In this document: one piece after another, positions 8,128 through 16,781 of the stretch
Position numbering within the stretch: position 1 is the stretch's first letter
How the letters are laid out: every line of letters begins with the position of its first letter
Source of the DNA: Streptomyces venezuelae
GTDB taxonomy: Bacteria > Actinomycetota > Actinomycetes > Streptomycetales > Streptomycetaceae
Length of the DNA stretch: 64,000 nucleotides
Assembly (NCBI RefSeq): GCF_008642315.1
Contig: NZ_CP029192.1
Location: 2,418,001 to 2,482,000 of the forward strand
Reading direction: 5' to 3'
Made by a program: the position numbers and the translations under genes
The notes under the pieces: model-generated
The model's database searches: none
What the model saw: the letters and a program-made list of their open reading frames with translations, nothing else
Told to the model about the DNA's origin: nothing

Positions 8128-9543
8128 TCAGGCCGCCCCCAGGGGCTCGCTGCGCGGGACGCTGACCGTCACCCGCAGGCCGTGCGGCTCGTGACGTGCG
8201 TACGCGATGGAGCCGCCGCCCGCCGCGAGCAGGGTCCGTGAGATGGACAGGCCGAGCCCCGAACCCCGCACGTTCTGGTGGCGGTTGCTGCGCCAGAAGC
8301 GGTCGCCGACACGGGCGAGCTCGTCCTCGGTCAGGCCGGGCCCGCCGTCGGCGACCACGACGGTCGTTGTTCCGTTGCCGGACGCGACCGCCACCTGCAC
8401 GGCGCCTCCTTCCGGCGTGAACTTCAGGGCGTTGTCGATCACCGCGTCCAGCGCGCTGGAGAGGGCGATCGGGTCGGCCCAGCCGGTGGTGGCCGGGCAG
8501 TCGCCCGTCAGCCGCACGCCCCGCTCGTCGGCGAGCGGCCGCCAGGAGGCAACGCGCTCGGCGGTGAGCTCTCCGATGTCGACGACGCACAGGTCCGCCT
8601 CGGCGTGCTCGGCGAGCGCGAGGTCGAGCAGGTCGTCGAGGACCTGGGCCAGCCGCTTGCCCTCGGTGCGGACCGAGGCGACCTCTTCGTTGCCCTCGGG
8701 CAGTTCGAGGGCGAGGAGCTCGATGCGGAGCAGGAGCGCCGAGAGGGGGTTGCGCAGTTGGTGGGAGGCGTCGGCGACGAAGGCGCGCTGCTGCTCCAGG
8801 ACGTCCTGGACGTTGTCGGCCATCTCGTTGAACGAACGGGCGAGGCGCCGCAGTTCCGGTGGGCCGCCCGCCGCCGCGACCCGGGACTTGAGGCGTCCCG
8901 TCGCTATGTCGTGCGTGGTCGCGTCCAGGATGCGCACCGGGCGCAGCACCCAGCCGGTGAGCCGCAGGGCGGCGCCCACGGCCAGCAGCATCGCCGCCGA
9001 CTCGCCCGCGGCGATGAGCAGCCAGCCGCGCAGCGTCTCGGAGCGCATGCGTCCGGTCGGCGAGTCCGTGACGACGACCGCGATGACGTCGCCGTCCTTG
9101 ATCACCGGTGAGGCGACGGCGAGCCGCCCCCGCTGCCACGGCCAGACCTGCTCCGGGTCGTGGCTGCCGCGCGAGCGCAGCGCCTCCTCGAAGGCGCTGC
9201 GCAGGGCTCCGTGGCGGGGCAGGAACCAGTCGTTCGGGGACTGGGCCATGGCGCCGTCGTCGCGGTAGAAGACGCCCGCGCGGATGCCGTAGACGTCGTA
9301 GTAGTCGTCCAGTTCGTTCTGCAGTGTCTCGCGGCGCTCGTCCGTGCCGCCCAGACCAAGGGGGCCGGTGGGCCGTTTCGTGACGAACTGCGCGAGCGAG
9401 GCGAAGCGGGCCGTGTCGTCGATCCGGTCGACGACCACCTTCTGCTGCTGGGCCGCGGCGACGCTGACGGCGAGCGGGAAGCCGAGCGCGAGCAGTACGC
9501 CCGCCATGAGGACGATCAGCAGCGGGAGGAGGCGGGAACGCAC
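8128..9543 (-). CDS. gluK: Sensor histidine kinase of the glutamate two-component system
   Basis: A 471-residue membrane sensor kinase. TM1 is at about residues 5-25, an extracytoplasmic sensor lies near 30-160, and TM2 near 168-190. HAMP (LRPVRILDATTHDIATGRL) is followed by HisKA with ASHQLRNPL, then the N box (IDNALKFTPEGG) and G boxes (DGGPGL; GSGLGLSI). It phosphorylates the response regulator encoded just upstream (16-nt gap, same strand). Location divergent from gluABCD matches GluK of S. coelicolor, reported to sense extracellular glutamate and control its uptake; the symbol rests on that synteny. Start GTG/ATG at 9543 gives a normal short cytosolic N-terminus. Confidence 0.9.
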   Translation of the reverse strand: MRSRLLPLLIVLMAGVLLALGFPLAVSVAAAQQQKVVVDRIDDTARFASLAQFVTKRPTGPLGLGGTDERRETLQNELDDYYDVYGIRAGVFYRDDGAMAQSPNDWFLPRHGALRSAFEEALRSRGSHDPEQVWPWQRGRLAVASPVIKDGDVIAVVVTDSPTGRMRSETLRGWLLIAAGESAAMLLAVGAALRLTGWVLRPVRILDATTHDIATGRLKSRVAAAGGPPELRRLARSFNEMADNVQDVLEQQRAFVADASHQLRNPLSALLLRIELLALELPEGNEEVASVRTEGKRLAQVLDDLLDLALAEHAEADLCVVDIGELTAERVASWRPLADERGVRLTGDCPATTGWADPIALSSALDAVIDNALKFTPEGGAVQVAVASGNGTTTVVVADGGPGLTEDELARVGDRFWRSNRHQNVRGSGLGLSISRTLLAAGGGSIAYARHEPHGLRVTVSVPRSEPLGAA

Positions 9544-9559
9544 CTGTCCTTGCTCCTGG

Positions 9560-10249
9560 TTACGCGGCCGGGGCGACGAGGCGGTAGCCGACGCCGCGCA
9601 CGGTCTCGATCAGGGCCGGCATGTGCAGTTTGGAGCGCAGGGAGGCCACGTGCACCTCCAGCGTGCGCCCGGTCCCTTCCCAACTGGTGCGCCACACTTC
9701 GCTGATGATCTGCTCCCGGCGGAAGACCACTCCGGGGCGCTGTGCGAGGAGAGCGAGCAGGTCGAATTCCTTGCGGGTCAGTTGGACGACCGAACCGTCC
9801 ACGGTGACCTGCCGCGTGGGCAGCTCGATGTGCACGGATCCGAGCCGAAGATCGCTGCCCTCCGAAGCCGGCGCACTGCCGGGGGTGGGCCGCCGGATGA
9901 CGGCGTGGATGCGGGCGATGAGCTCCCCGGTGTCGTACGGCTTCACTACGTAGTCATCGGCCCCGAGGTTGAGGCCGTGGATCCGGGAGCGTACGTCCGA
10001 GCGGGCCGTCACCATGATCACGGGTGTCGAGCCACGCTTGCGGATCTTGCCGCACACCTCGTAGCCGTCCTGGTCGGGCAGACCCAGGTCGAGGAGCACC
10101 ACTCCGAAGGGGGGCGTTTCCGCGGGCAGCAGGGCCTGCAGAGCCTCCTCGCCGTTGCGGGCGTGCTTGACGTCGAAGCCGTGCCGGGCCAGGACCGCGG
10201 ACAGGGCGGCCGCCACATGGTCGTCGTCCTCGACGAGAAGCAGTCTCAT
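9560..10249 (-). CDS. gluR: OmpR-family response regulator of the glutamate two-component system
   Basis: A 229-residue regulator starting at ATG 10249 ([12 protein letters not shown]), preceded by GGAGGGGG. The receiver domain carries the acidic pocket (E7-D8-D9), phospho-acceptor D54 ([11 protein letters not shown]), T81-like (VTARSD) and the K of VVKPYD. A linker leads to an OmpR/PhoB winged helix (residues about 130-225, ending VRGVGYRLV). It is paired with gluK and divergent from gluABCD, whose promoter it most likely controls. A longer open frame to 10447 has no coding support. Confidence 0.92.
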   Translation of the reverse strand: MRLLLVEDDDHVAAALSAVLARHGFDVKHARNGEEALQALLPAETPPFGVVLLDLGLPDQDGYEVCGKIRKRGSTPVIMVTARSDVRSRIHGLNLGADDYVVKPYDTGELIARIHAVIRRPTPGSAPASEGSDLRLGSVHIELPTRQVTVDGSVVQLTRKEFDLLALLAQRPGVVFRREQIISEVWRTSWEGTGRTLEVHVASLRSKLHMPALIETVRGVGYRLVAPAA

Positions 10250-10381
10250 AGGGGCCCCCTCCAGTTCATCGGTCGTTCCGTCGCGGCAGGTCATCATGGT
10301 CGATGCTCGGAGGCACCCCGGACACGCGCCGTCGGGGCACGAGCCATCAAGGCATCCACGCCGATGCATAAGGACCACGTC

Positions 10382-10455
10382 AAGAGGGTTCGGCTCACGA
10401 GCACGTTCCGTTACCCACCCGGTACGCACTCCGTGGACCCTCTTCACACGGAGTG
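10382..10455. promoter_or_regulatory. Interlocked inverted repeats in the gluR-gluA spacer (putative GluR operator)
   Basis: The 313-nt spacer between divergent gluR and gluA (10250-10562) holds no gene. It contains two perfect 8-bp inverted repeats that interlock: AAGAGGGT (10382-10389) with ACCCTCTT (10437-10444), and CACTCCGT (10427-10434) with ACGGAGTG (10448-10455). A weak -10-like TATGCT lies at 10476-10481 toward gluA. These are the best candidates for a regulator-binding region; no experimental motif is claimed. Confidence 0.4.
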
Positions 10456-10562
10456 TCCGGTTGCGGCCGGATCGTTATGCTCAATTTCCCCTCAGATGTA
10501 ATGACGCTGGTCGCACTGGGTTATTACTGTCCTCCCAACCGAGGAGGATGGAGCAACAAGCC

Positions 10563-11342
10563 GTGACCGAAGTATCGGTGACCAAGGACGCGATACCGCC
10601 CGGGGCGGACGACCTGGTCGTGCTGAAGAACGTCAACAAGCACTTCGGCGCTCTGCACGTGCTCCAGGACATCGACCTGACCATCGCCCGCGGTGAGGTC
10701 GTCGTCGTGATCGGCCCCTCCGGGTCCGGCAAGTCGACCCTGTGCCGCGCCGTCAACCGCCTGGAGACCATCGATTCGGGAAGCATCTCGATCGACGGCA
10801 AGCCGCTGCCCCAGGAGGGCAAGGAGCTCGCGAGGCTCCGCGCGGACGTCGGCATGGTCTTCCAGTCCTTCAACCTTTTCGCGCACAAGACCGTGCTCGA
10901 GAACGTGACGCTGGGCCAGACCAAGGTGCGCAAGATCGGCAAGGCGGAGGCGGAGGCGAAGGCACGCGGTCTGCTCGACCGTGTGGGCGTCGCCTCCCAG
11001 GCCGACAAGTACCCCGCGCAGCTCTCCGGCGGCCAGCAGCAACGCGTCGCCATCGCGCGTGCGTTGGCGATGGACCCCAAGGTGATGCTCTTCGACGAGC
11101 CCACGTCGGCGCTCGACCCGGAGATGATCAACGAGGTCCTCGAGGTCATGCAGCAGCTCGCCCGGGACGGGATGACGATGGTCGTCGTCACCCATGAGAT
11201 GGGCTTCGCGCGCTCCGCGGCCAATCGTGTCGTCTTCATGGCGGACGGTCGGATCGTCGAGGAGGCCGTGCCGGACCAGTTCTTCAACAACCCGCGCAGC
11301 GACCGGGCCAAGGACTTCCTGTCGAAGATCCTTAAGCACTGA
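10563..11342 (+). CDS. gluA: Glutamate ABC transporter, ATP-binding protein
   Basis: ATPase of a polar amino-acid importer. From GTG 10563 ([10 protein letters not shown]) it has 259 residues; GGAG at 10550-10553 gives good spacing. ATG 10548 sits directly on the GAGGAGG and is less likely. Walker [10 protein letters not shown] is at residues 51-59; the Q loop (VFQSFNLF), signature LSGGQQQR, Walker [13 protein letters not shown] and the switch His (VVTHEMGF) are all present. It leads the gluABCD operon and is followed 46 nt later by the binding protein. Regulation by the divergent GluRK pair is likely. Confidence 0.93.
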   Translation: MTEVSVTKDAIPPGADDLVVLKNVNKHFGALHVLQDIDLTIARGEVVVVIGPSGSGKSTLCRAVNRLETIDSGSISIDGKPLPQEGKELARLRADVGMVFQSFNLFAHKTVLENVTLGQTKVRKIGKAEAEAKARGLLDRVGVASQADKYPAQLSGGQQQRVAIARALAMDPKVMLFDEPTSALDPEMINEVLEVMQQLARDGMTMVVVTHEMGFARSAANRVVFMADGRIVEEAVPDQFFNNPRSDRAKDFLSKILKH

Positions 11343-11388
11343 GGCTCCCACGCCGTCTCAACACCAGTCGAAACAGAGGATGTTCACC

Positions 11389-12309
11389 ATGAAGCTCCGC
11401 AAGTCCGCTGCTGCGGCGGCCGTCGTCGCCGCTCTCGCCCTGACCGCCACGGCATGCGGCGGCGAGGAGGGCACGGCCGGCGACAAGCCGAAGGACCCCA
11501 CCGGCGGCAAGAACGCGCCCAAGCTGCCCACGTACGACGTGAAGTCCGACGTCAAGGTCGACTCCTCGGTCCTGAAGAAGGCCCAGAAGGCCGGCAAGAT
11601 CGTGATCGGCGCCAAGGACGACCAGCCGTACCTGGGCTTCAAGGACAGTGCGGGCAAGCGCTCCGGCTTCGACATCGAGATCGCCAAGATGGTCGCCGCC
11701 GACCTCGGCTTCAAGCCCGACCAGATCGAGTTCAAGACGATCGACTCCGGCGTCCGCGAGACCACCATCTCCAAGGGCGACGTCGACCTCTACGTAGGCA
11801 CGTACACGATCAACGACGAGCGCAAGAAGCAGGTCGGCTTCGCCGGTCCGTACTTCATGGCGGGCGCCGACCTCCTCGTCCGCGCGGATGAGAAGGACAT
11901 CACCGGTCCGGACACCGTGAAGGGCAAGAAGGTCTGCTCGATCGTCGGCTCCACTCCGCTCCAGGAGATCAAGAAGTCGAAGTACGGCGCGAAGACCGTC
12001 GAGCTGGCCAAGTACTCCGAGTGCGTGCAGCAGCTCATCAACAAGGAGGTCGACGCCGTCACCACCGACGACGCCATCCTCAAGGGGTACGCGGCGCAGC
12101 AGCCGAAGGCGCTGAAGGTCGTCGAGAAGCCCTTCACCAAGGAGCCGTACGGCGTCGGCATGAGCAAGGACGACAAGGCCCTGCGCGATGCCATTGCGGA
12201 CGCCATCGAGGCGCACCAGAAGAACGGCGACTACAAGAAGGCGTACGACGCGACGCTCGGCCTGTCGAAGTCCAAGTACACCGAGCCGCCGGCCCTCGAG
12301 CGCTACTGA
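11389..12309 (+). CDS. gluB: Glutamate ABC transporter, substrate-binding lipoprotein
   Basis: Extracytoplasmic binding protein of the SBP_bac_3 family. Start ATG 11389 (MKLRKSAAAAAVVAALAL) is 8 nt after AGAGGA; the ATG nine bases earlier overlaps that site. A lipoprotein signal peptide ends in a lipobox-like LTATAC with the lipidated Cys near residue 25, then a low-complexity linker. The mature domain shows family motifs (KDDQPYLGF; GFDIEIAKMVAADLG; DLYVGTYTINDERK; CSIVGSTPLQEI). 306 residues. It feeds GluC/GluD. Confidence 0.93.
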   Translation: MKLRKSAAAAAVVAALALTATACGGEEGTAGDKPKDPTGGKNAPKLPTYDVKSDVKVDSSVLKKAQKAGKIVIGAKDDQPYLGFKDSAGKRSGFDIEIAKMVAADLGFKPDQIEFKTIDSGVRETTISKGDVDLYVGTYTINDERKKQVGFAGPYFMAGADLLVRADEKDITGPDTVKGKKVCSIVGSTPLQEIKKSKYGAKTVELAKYSECVQQLINKEVDAVTTDDAILKGYAAQQPKALKVVEKPFTKEPYGVGMSKDDKALRDAIADAIEAHQKNGDYKKAYDATLGLSKSKYTEPPALERY

Positions 12310-12429
12310 CCGCGCCGAACCGCTCGTCCCACTCCCCGGCAGTGAGTTGACCGGGTCCCCGTACGCATCACGGTGCGTACGGGGACCGGCTCACCCTGCC
12401 CGACCACTGCCGCCCACGAGGACATCCCC

Positions 12430-13077
12430 GTGAACGTACTGCTCGACCACTTCGCGGAATTCCGCGAGGGATTCATAGGCACGGTCTGGCTGACCGTGGC
12501 CAGCAGCGTGCTCGCGCTGATCCTTGGCGTCGTGCTCGCCGGCTTCCGGGTCTCGCCGGTACCGCCGCTGCGGTTCTTCGGCGCCGCCTGGGTCACCCTG
12601 TTCCGGAACACGCCGCTGACGCTGCTCTTCCTGACCATCTGGTTCGCCGTGCCGCAGGTCTTCGACTTCGGCTTCGACCCGTGGACCAAGGCGCTGATCG
12701 TGCTCAGCGTCTACACCTCGTCGTTCGTCTGCGAGGCCGTACGGTCCGGTATCAACACCGTCCCGCTCGGGCAGGCCGAGGCCGCCCGCTCGCTCGGCAT
12801 GACGTTCTTCCAGACCCTCGGAACGATCGTCCTGCCCCAGGCCGTGCGCACCGTTCTGCCGCCGCTGAGCAGCATCTTCATCGCCCTGACCAAGAACTCG
12901 GCCATCGCGGGCGCCTTCAGCGTCACGGAGCTGTTCGGGTGGCAGAAGGTCCTCAGCGACCAGGGCTTCGCCATCGCCTGGCTCTTCCTCTGGGTGGCGC
13001 TCGGCTACCTCGTGATCACATTCACCATCAGCGGCCTGTTCCGGCTGCTCGAGCGGAGCCTGGAGGTCGCACGATGA
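12430..13077 (+). CDS. gluC: Glutamate ABC transporter, permease
   Basis: Membrane permease of the HisMQ family, 215 residues from GTG 12430 (VNVLLDHFAEFREGF), 7 nt after GAGGA. About five transmembrane segments are visible, with the amino-acid permease signature TLFRNTPLTLLFL and the EAA loop EAARSLGMTFFQTLGTIVLPQA that contacts the ATPase. Its stop overlaps the ATG of gluD (ATGA), so the two permeases are translationally coupled and probably form a heterodimer. Confidence 0.92.
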   Translation: MNVLLDHFAEFREGFIGTVWLTVASSVLALILGVVLAGFRVSPVPPLRFFGAAWVTLFRNTPLTLLFLTIWFAVPQVFDFGFDPWTKALIVLSVYTSSFVCEAVRSGINTVPLGQAEAARSLGMTFFQTLGTIVLPQAVRTVLPPLSSIFIALTKNSAIAGAFSVTELFGWQKVLSDQGFAIAWLFLWVALGYLVITFTISGLFRLLERSLEVAR

Positions 13078-14042
13078 GCTCCAGCGTCCTGTACGACGCC
13101 CCGGGCCCCAGGGCCCGGATGCGCAACCGCATCTACTCGGTCATCGGAACGCTCGCGATCATCGGCCTGATCACCTTCGTGATCATGCGGCTGGCCGACC
13201 GGGGCCACTTCGCGTCCGAGGTCTGGAACACCTTCAACTACGCCAACGTGCGGATCGCCATCCGTGACGGCATCTTCACCACGCTGAAGGTCTTCGCGCT
13301 CGCCGGTGCGCTGTCCCTGGTGCTCGGCGCCCTGCTCGCGGTCGCCCGCGCGTCGGACCACCGGGCGATCCGCTGGCTGGCCACGGGATTCATCGAGCTG
13401 TTCCGTGCCATCCCGCTGCTGATCACGATCTACGCCCTCTGGGTGCTCTTCCTCACCTACAAGAGTGACCTGGGATTCGTCGGCGAGAACAACGGCTTCT
13501 GGGCCCTGGTCATCGGTCTGGCCGTCTACAACGGCGCCGTGCAGGCAGAGGTGCTGCGAGCCGGTTTCAACGCCGTGCCGCGCGGCCAGGTGGAGGCGGC
13601 GTACGCACTGGGACTGCGCAAGTCCCAGGTGATGACGATGCTGCTGCTGCCGCAGGCGGTCAGGTCCATGCTGCCGACGATCATCAGCCAGCTGGTGGTC
13701 ACGCTCAAGGACACCTCGCTCGGCTACATCATCACGTACGCGGAGCTCCTGTACGCGGCCCGACAGCTGGCCAACACGACCCTCGTCAACGGCCAGTACA
13801 TCTACGTCCCGGTGATCATGGTCGTCGGCACGATCTACGTGGCGATGTGCATGGCGCTCTCCGGCCTGGCCACCTGGGTGGAGAAGCGCGGACGCCGCGC
13901 CAAGACGGGCATCGCCGTCGCCGCGGCAGCCGAGCCCGCCGAGGCTCCGGGGGCGCTCGACCCGTCCGACCCGAAGGGCCCGACGGTCGAGGCCGAGCAG
14001 GCGGCCGCCAAGACCGACGAACCGCCCGGCAAATCGGGCTGA
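13074..14042 (+). CDS. gluD: Glutamate ABC transporter, permease
   Basis: Second HisMQ-type permease, 322 residues from ATG 13074, overlapping the gluC stop by 4 nt. TM1 is near residues 22-40, followed by a permease core with FIELFRAIPLLITIYALW and the EAA-type loop EAAYALGLRKSQVMTMLLLPQA. The C-terminal ~60 residues are hydrophilic (AAAAEPAEAPGALDP and onward), a longer tail than in most family members. It ends the operon; a strong terminator follows 24 nt after the stop. Confidence 0.92.
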   Translation: MSSSVLYDAPGPRARMRNRIYSVIGTLAIIGLITFVIMRLADRGHFASEVWNTFNYANVRIAIRDGIFTTLKVFALAGALSLVLGALLAVARASDHRAIRWLATGFIELFRAIPLLITIYALWVLFLTYKSDLGFVGENNGFWALVIGLAVYNGAVQAEVLRAGFNAVPRGQVEAAYALGLRKSQVMTMLLLPQAVRSMLPTIISQLVVTLKDTSLGYIITYAELLYAARQLANTTLVNGQYIYVPVIMVVGTIYVAMCMALSGLATWVEKRGRRAKTGIAVAAAAEPAEAPGALDPSDPKGPTVEAEQAAAKTDEPPGKSG

Positions 14043-14066
14043 GTGGGCCGCGGCTTACGAGTCGAG

Positions 14067-14107
14067 GTAAGGGGCGGCGTCCATGGGACGTCGCCCCTTA
14101 CCGTTTT
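14067..14107 (+). terminator. Intrinsic terminator of gluABCD
   Basis: A 16-bp stem (14067-14082 with 14086-14101, one G-T pair) around a 3-nt loop is followed by CGTTTT. It lies immediately after gluD and is one of the clearest rho-independent terminators in the window. Confidence 0.88.
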
Positions 14108-14321
14108 CGGACGGGCCCGTCGGCCTGCGATGTGACGATCGGACAGAGGGGTGGCGCCGTGGGTCCCGTCGGGGCCGCCGTCGCTTGACGCAAGCACCGG
14201 CAATAGGTTGCATACGTTCTGTGATCGTGCACCGGGCTCCAACTGCCAGTTCCTGTACGTACGTCCAGAGCATCCGGGCAGCCCGGACCCTCGGAGCCCG
14301 CCGGGCCGGAGGATGTGCGCC

Positions 14322-15977
14322 GTGGACCCGGTGATCGTCGTCGGCGCGGGCCCCGTCGGACTCGCGCTCGCACTCGCCCTCGCCCGCCACTCGGTGCCCA
14401 CCGTCGTCCTCGACGAGGGACCCGGCAAGGACGAACAGCGACCCGCGCGGACCGTCGTCCTCCGGGACGACACCGCGGCGTTCGCCGAGCGCCTCGCGGG
14501 TCACTCGTTCGGCGACGCGGAAACAGGCGCACGGTGGACGGGCTGGCGCTCGGTGCGGCGCAAGCAACTGATGCGGGAGCTCGACTTCGACGAGGCGACC
14601 CCGGCGCCCCTGCACCTGCCGCAGCACGAGCTGACCGCCGCGCTGCGCGAGGCCATCGCCGACGAGCGGCTGGTCAAGGTCGCGGTGGACAGCAAACTCG
14701 ACTCCCTGGAACAGGACGCCGGCGGCGTGACCGCCCACACCCGCGGCCCCAAGGGCACCTGGTGGCGCGGCAGTTACCTCGTGGGCTGCGACGGCTCGCG
14801 CTCCACGGTGCGCAAACTCCTCGACGTCCGCTTCCCGGGACGTACGGCCGTCGAACGACACGCCGTGGCCGCACTGCGCACGGAACTTCCCTGGCCCGGT
14901 CAGGCGTTGTTGCATCGGATGCCTCCGTGGCGCCACGGGGGCGCCGAGGTGGTGGGGCGGCCGCTGGCCGGCGGAGTGTGGCGGCTCGACTGGCTGCTGC
15001 CGCCGCGCGGCGACCTGGTGACGCCCGACGCCCTCGTCGTCCGCATCCGGGAGACCCTCGCGGGCTGGTGCGGGGGCTCCACACCGCCGTACGAACTCCT
15101 CGACACGGGCGTGCACACCGTCCACCACCGACTCGCCCGGCGGTGGCGGGTCGGCCGCGCCTTCCTCGCCGGTGACGCCGCGCACCTGCTCGGCGCGCTC
15201 GGCACCCAGGGGCTCGACGAAGGACTGCGGGACGCCGACAACCTGGCGTGGAAGCTGGGGCTCGCCTGGCACCACGGCGCGCGCGATGCGCTGCTCGACA
15301 GCTATCAGGTCGAGCGCCGGGCAGGTGTGGCCGCGCGGCTGCGCGCCGCCGACCAGTCGCTGCCCGCGCTGCGCGGCAGCAAGAACCTGCGCTCGTACGT
15401 CCCCGGAACCGCCCGCGGGCACGACACGCTCCTCACGGACGGTCACGTGGGGCGCGGCCCCCTGGGCGCCCCCTCGTCGTACGCCGATTCCCCGCTGGCA
15501 CCCGCTCCGTCGGAGTCCGTCACCGCGGTCGAGACGGAGCCGGGCGCTCCGGTCGCCGATGTACGGGTGACGGCGCCGGACGGGTCCTTCGTTCAGCTGC
15601 GCGACCGCCTCGGCCTCGGGCACCTGATCGTCGTCCTCGTCGCGCCGGGCACCATGGTGTGGGAGCGGCGGCACTGGGTGACCGCCGGGATCATGCCGCG
15701 GCTCGCCGCCGCGGTCACGGCCCTGCCGCACGCGGCCGAGCTGCTCGTCGCGGAGAGCTACCCCGGTGCCGCGGCCCACTCGGTCCTGCTCGTGCGCCCC
15801 GACGGCCACCTGATCACCGCACTGTCCGGGGTACGTCCGGCCGAGCTGTACGCGGCGGCCGAGACGGCACTGGGAGGTCCCGCTCCGACAGGGCGCGGGG
15901 ACGGCGCGGGGCAGTCCGACAGCACGGTCACGGGCGAGCAGGAGAGCTCGGCGGGGGCGGCACGGCATTCGGGATGA
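14322..15977 (+). CDS. FAD-dependent monooxygenase (aromatic hydroxylase type)
   Basis: A 551-residue flavoprotein of the PheA/TfdB/RdmE hydroxylase type. Start GTG 14322 (VDPVIVVGAGPVGLALAL) lies 9 nt after GGAGG; ATG 14313 is an in-frame alternative. The N-terminal GxGxxG FAD motif, the mid DG-type motif (LVGCDGSRSTVRK) and the GD motif (FLAGDAAHLLGALGTQGLDEGLRDADNLAWKL) are all visible. A thioredoxin-like C-terminal domain follows (residues about 400-530). Substrate is unknown; it is a stand-alone gene rather than part of a pathway cluster. Confidence 0.88.
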   Translation: MDPVIVVGAGPVGLALALALARHSVPTVVLDEGPGKDEQRPARTVVLRDDTAAFAERLAGHSFGDAETGARWTGWRSVRRKQLMRELDFDEATPAPLHLPQHELTAALREAIADERLVKVAVDSKLDSLEQDAGGVTAHTRGPKGTWWRGSYLVGCDGSRSTVRKLLDVRFPGRTAVERHAVAALRTELPWPGQALLHRMPPWRHGGAEVVGRPLAGGVWRLDWLLPPRGDLVTPDALVVRIRETLAGWCGGSTPPYELLDTGVHTVHHRLARRWRVGRAFLAGDAAHLLGALGTQGLDEGLRDADNLAWKLGLAWHHGARDALLDSYQVERRAGVAARLRAADQSLPALRGSKNLRSYVPGTARGHDTLLTDGHVGRGPLGAPSSYADSPLAPAPSESVTAVETEPGAPVADVRVTAPDGSFVQLRDRLGLGHLIVVLVAPGTMVWERRHWVTAGIMPRLAAAVTALPHAAELLVAESYPGAAAHSVLLVRPDGHLITALSGVRPAELYAAAETALGGPAPTGRGDGAGQSDSTVTGEQESSAGAARHSG

Positions 15978-16037
15978 AGGCGGTGTTCACTCTGAACGGC
16001 GTACGTGGACGGCCCCTGTTCGCATGTTGAGCCGGGG

Positions 16038-16073
16038 TTGACCGGTCTGCACCCCCGTGGTCTACTCCGGATC
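16038..16073 (+). promoter_or_regulatory. Promoter for a leaderless transcript (leader peptide-CDO-rhodanese)
   Basis: TTGACC (16038-16043), a 17-bp spacer and TCTACT (16061-16066) are followed seven bases later by GTG 16074. This is the geometry of a primary sigma-factor promoter whose transcript begins at the GTG of the leader peptide. Confidence 0.65.
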
Positions 16074-16160
16074 GTGACCGACACCGATGTGCACCTGTGG
16101 CGGAGGGTCCATATGGACCTCGTCCGCTACGCAGGCTGCGTGTGTCACCTGTCCTGCTGA
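16074..16160 (+). CDS. Cys-rich leader peptide (putative cysteine attenuator)
   Basis: A 28-codon open frame from GTG 16074 to TGA 16158-16160; the peptide contains LWRRVHMDLVRYAGCVCHLSC in its last part, with cysteines at codons 22, 24 and 28. Inner starts are GTG 16089 and ATG 16113. It resembles the short Cys-rich leader peptides described in actinobacteria (Ms5788A type in mycobacteria), which are often leaderless and lower expression of sulfur genes when cysteine is plentiful. It lies 81 nt upstream of the cysteine dioxygenase-like gene. A hairpin (CGCGCAC/GTGCGCG, 16177-16183 and 16207-16213) fills the spacer before the downstream ribosome-binding site. Function is inferred from sequence and context. 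Confidence 0.75.
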   Translation: MTDTDVHLWRRVHMDLVRYAGCVCHLSC

Positions 16161-16176
16161 ATTCGCACTCCTCCCT

Positions 16177-16213
16177 CGCGCACCGAGCACCTCTCCGGGG
16201 TGTGTCGTGCGCG
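16177..16213 (+). promoter_or_regulatory. Hairpin between leader peptide and cysteine dioxygenase-like gene
   Basis: A 7-bp perfect outer stem (16177-16183 / 16207-16213) encloses a weaker GCACC/GGTGT stem. It is positioned between the leader stop codon and the AGGA ribosome-binding site, as expected for coupling leader translation to downstream expression. Confidence 0.5.
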
Positions 16214-16241
16214 CTTTCCGCGAACCTCCAGGACGGTATCC

Positions 16242-16781
16242 GTGTCTGTTGCCCCTTCCTCCGCCGCGCCCGCGCCGACGCGCTCCTCGGCACCCACCGC
16301 CGCCGAACTCCTCGCCTTCGTCCGTCGCACCGCGGCGGACTCCGAACTCATCGCCTCCTTGCCCCTCGACCCCGAGGGCCGTACCTGGGTACGGCTGGAG
16401 GGGCCCGGCGGCAGCGAGGCCTGGCTGATCGGCTGGCCGCCCGGCACCGGCACCGGCTGGCACGACCACGCGGAATCAGTCGGCGCCTTCCTCACCGCGG
16501 CGGGCACCCTCAAGGAGAACTCCCTGGCCGCGCGCCTGCCCACCGATGGGTGGAAGACCCTGGAGCTCTCCGACGACGTGGACCGCGAACGGGAGTTGAC
16601 GCCCGGCGAGGGCCGCGCCTTCGGCCGGAACCACGTGCACGAGGTGCTCAACGAGTCGACGACCGAGCATGCCGTCTCCGTGCACGCGTACTACCCGCCG
16701 CTGCCACGGATCCGCCGCTACAGCCGTACCGGTGACGTGCTCCGCCTGGAGTCAGTCGAGCGCCCTGAGGACTGGCAGTGA
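16242..16781 (+). CDS. Cysteine dioxygenase type I-like cupin protein
   Basis: Probable non-haem iron dioxygenase oxidising cysteine (or another thiol) to the sulfinate. GTG 16242 (VSVAPSSAAPAP) follows AGGACG; 179 residues. The cupin core has the metal-binding HDH (H74, H76) and NHVHEV (H131, H133) segments, and a conserved AYYPPLPRIRRY segment contributes a Tyr. The N-terminal ~20 residues are low complexity. Its end overlaps the rhodanese start (GTGA), so the two are co-translated. The Cys-rich leader upstream supports a role in cysteine catabolism or sulfur balance. Substrate specificity cannot be read from sequence. Confidence 0.85.
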   Translation: MSVAPSSAAPAPTRSSAPTAAELLAFVRRTAADSELIASLPLDPEGRTWVRLEGPGGSEAWLIGWPPGTGTGWHDHAESVGAFLTAAGTLKENSLAARLPTDGWKTLELSDDVDRERELTPGEGRAFGRNHVHEVLNESTTEHAVSVHAYYPPLPRIRRYSRTGDVLRLESVERPEDWQ

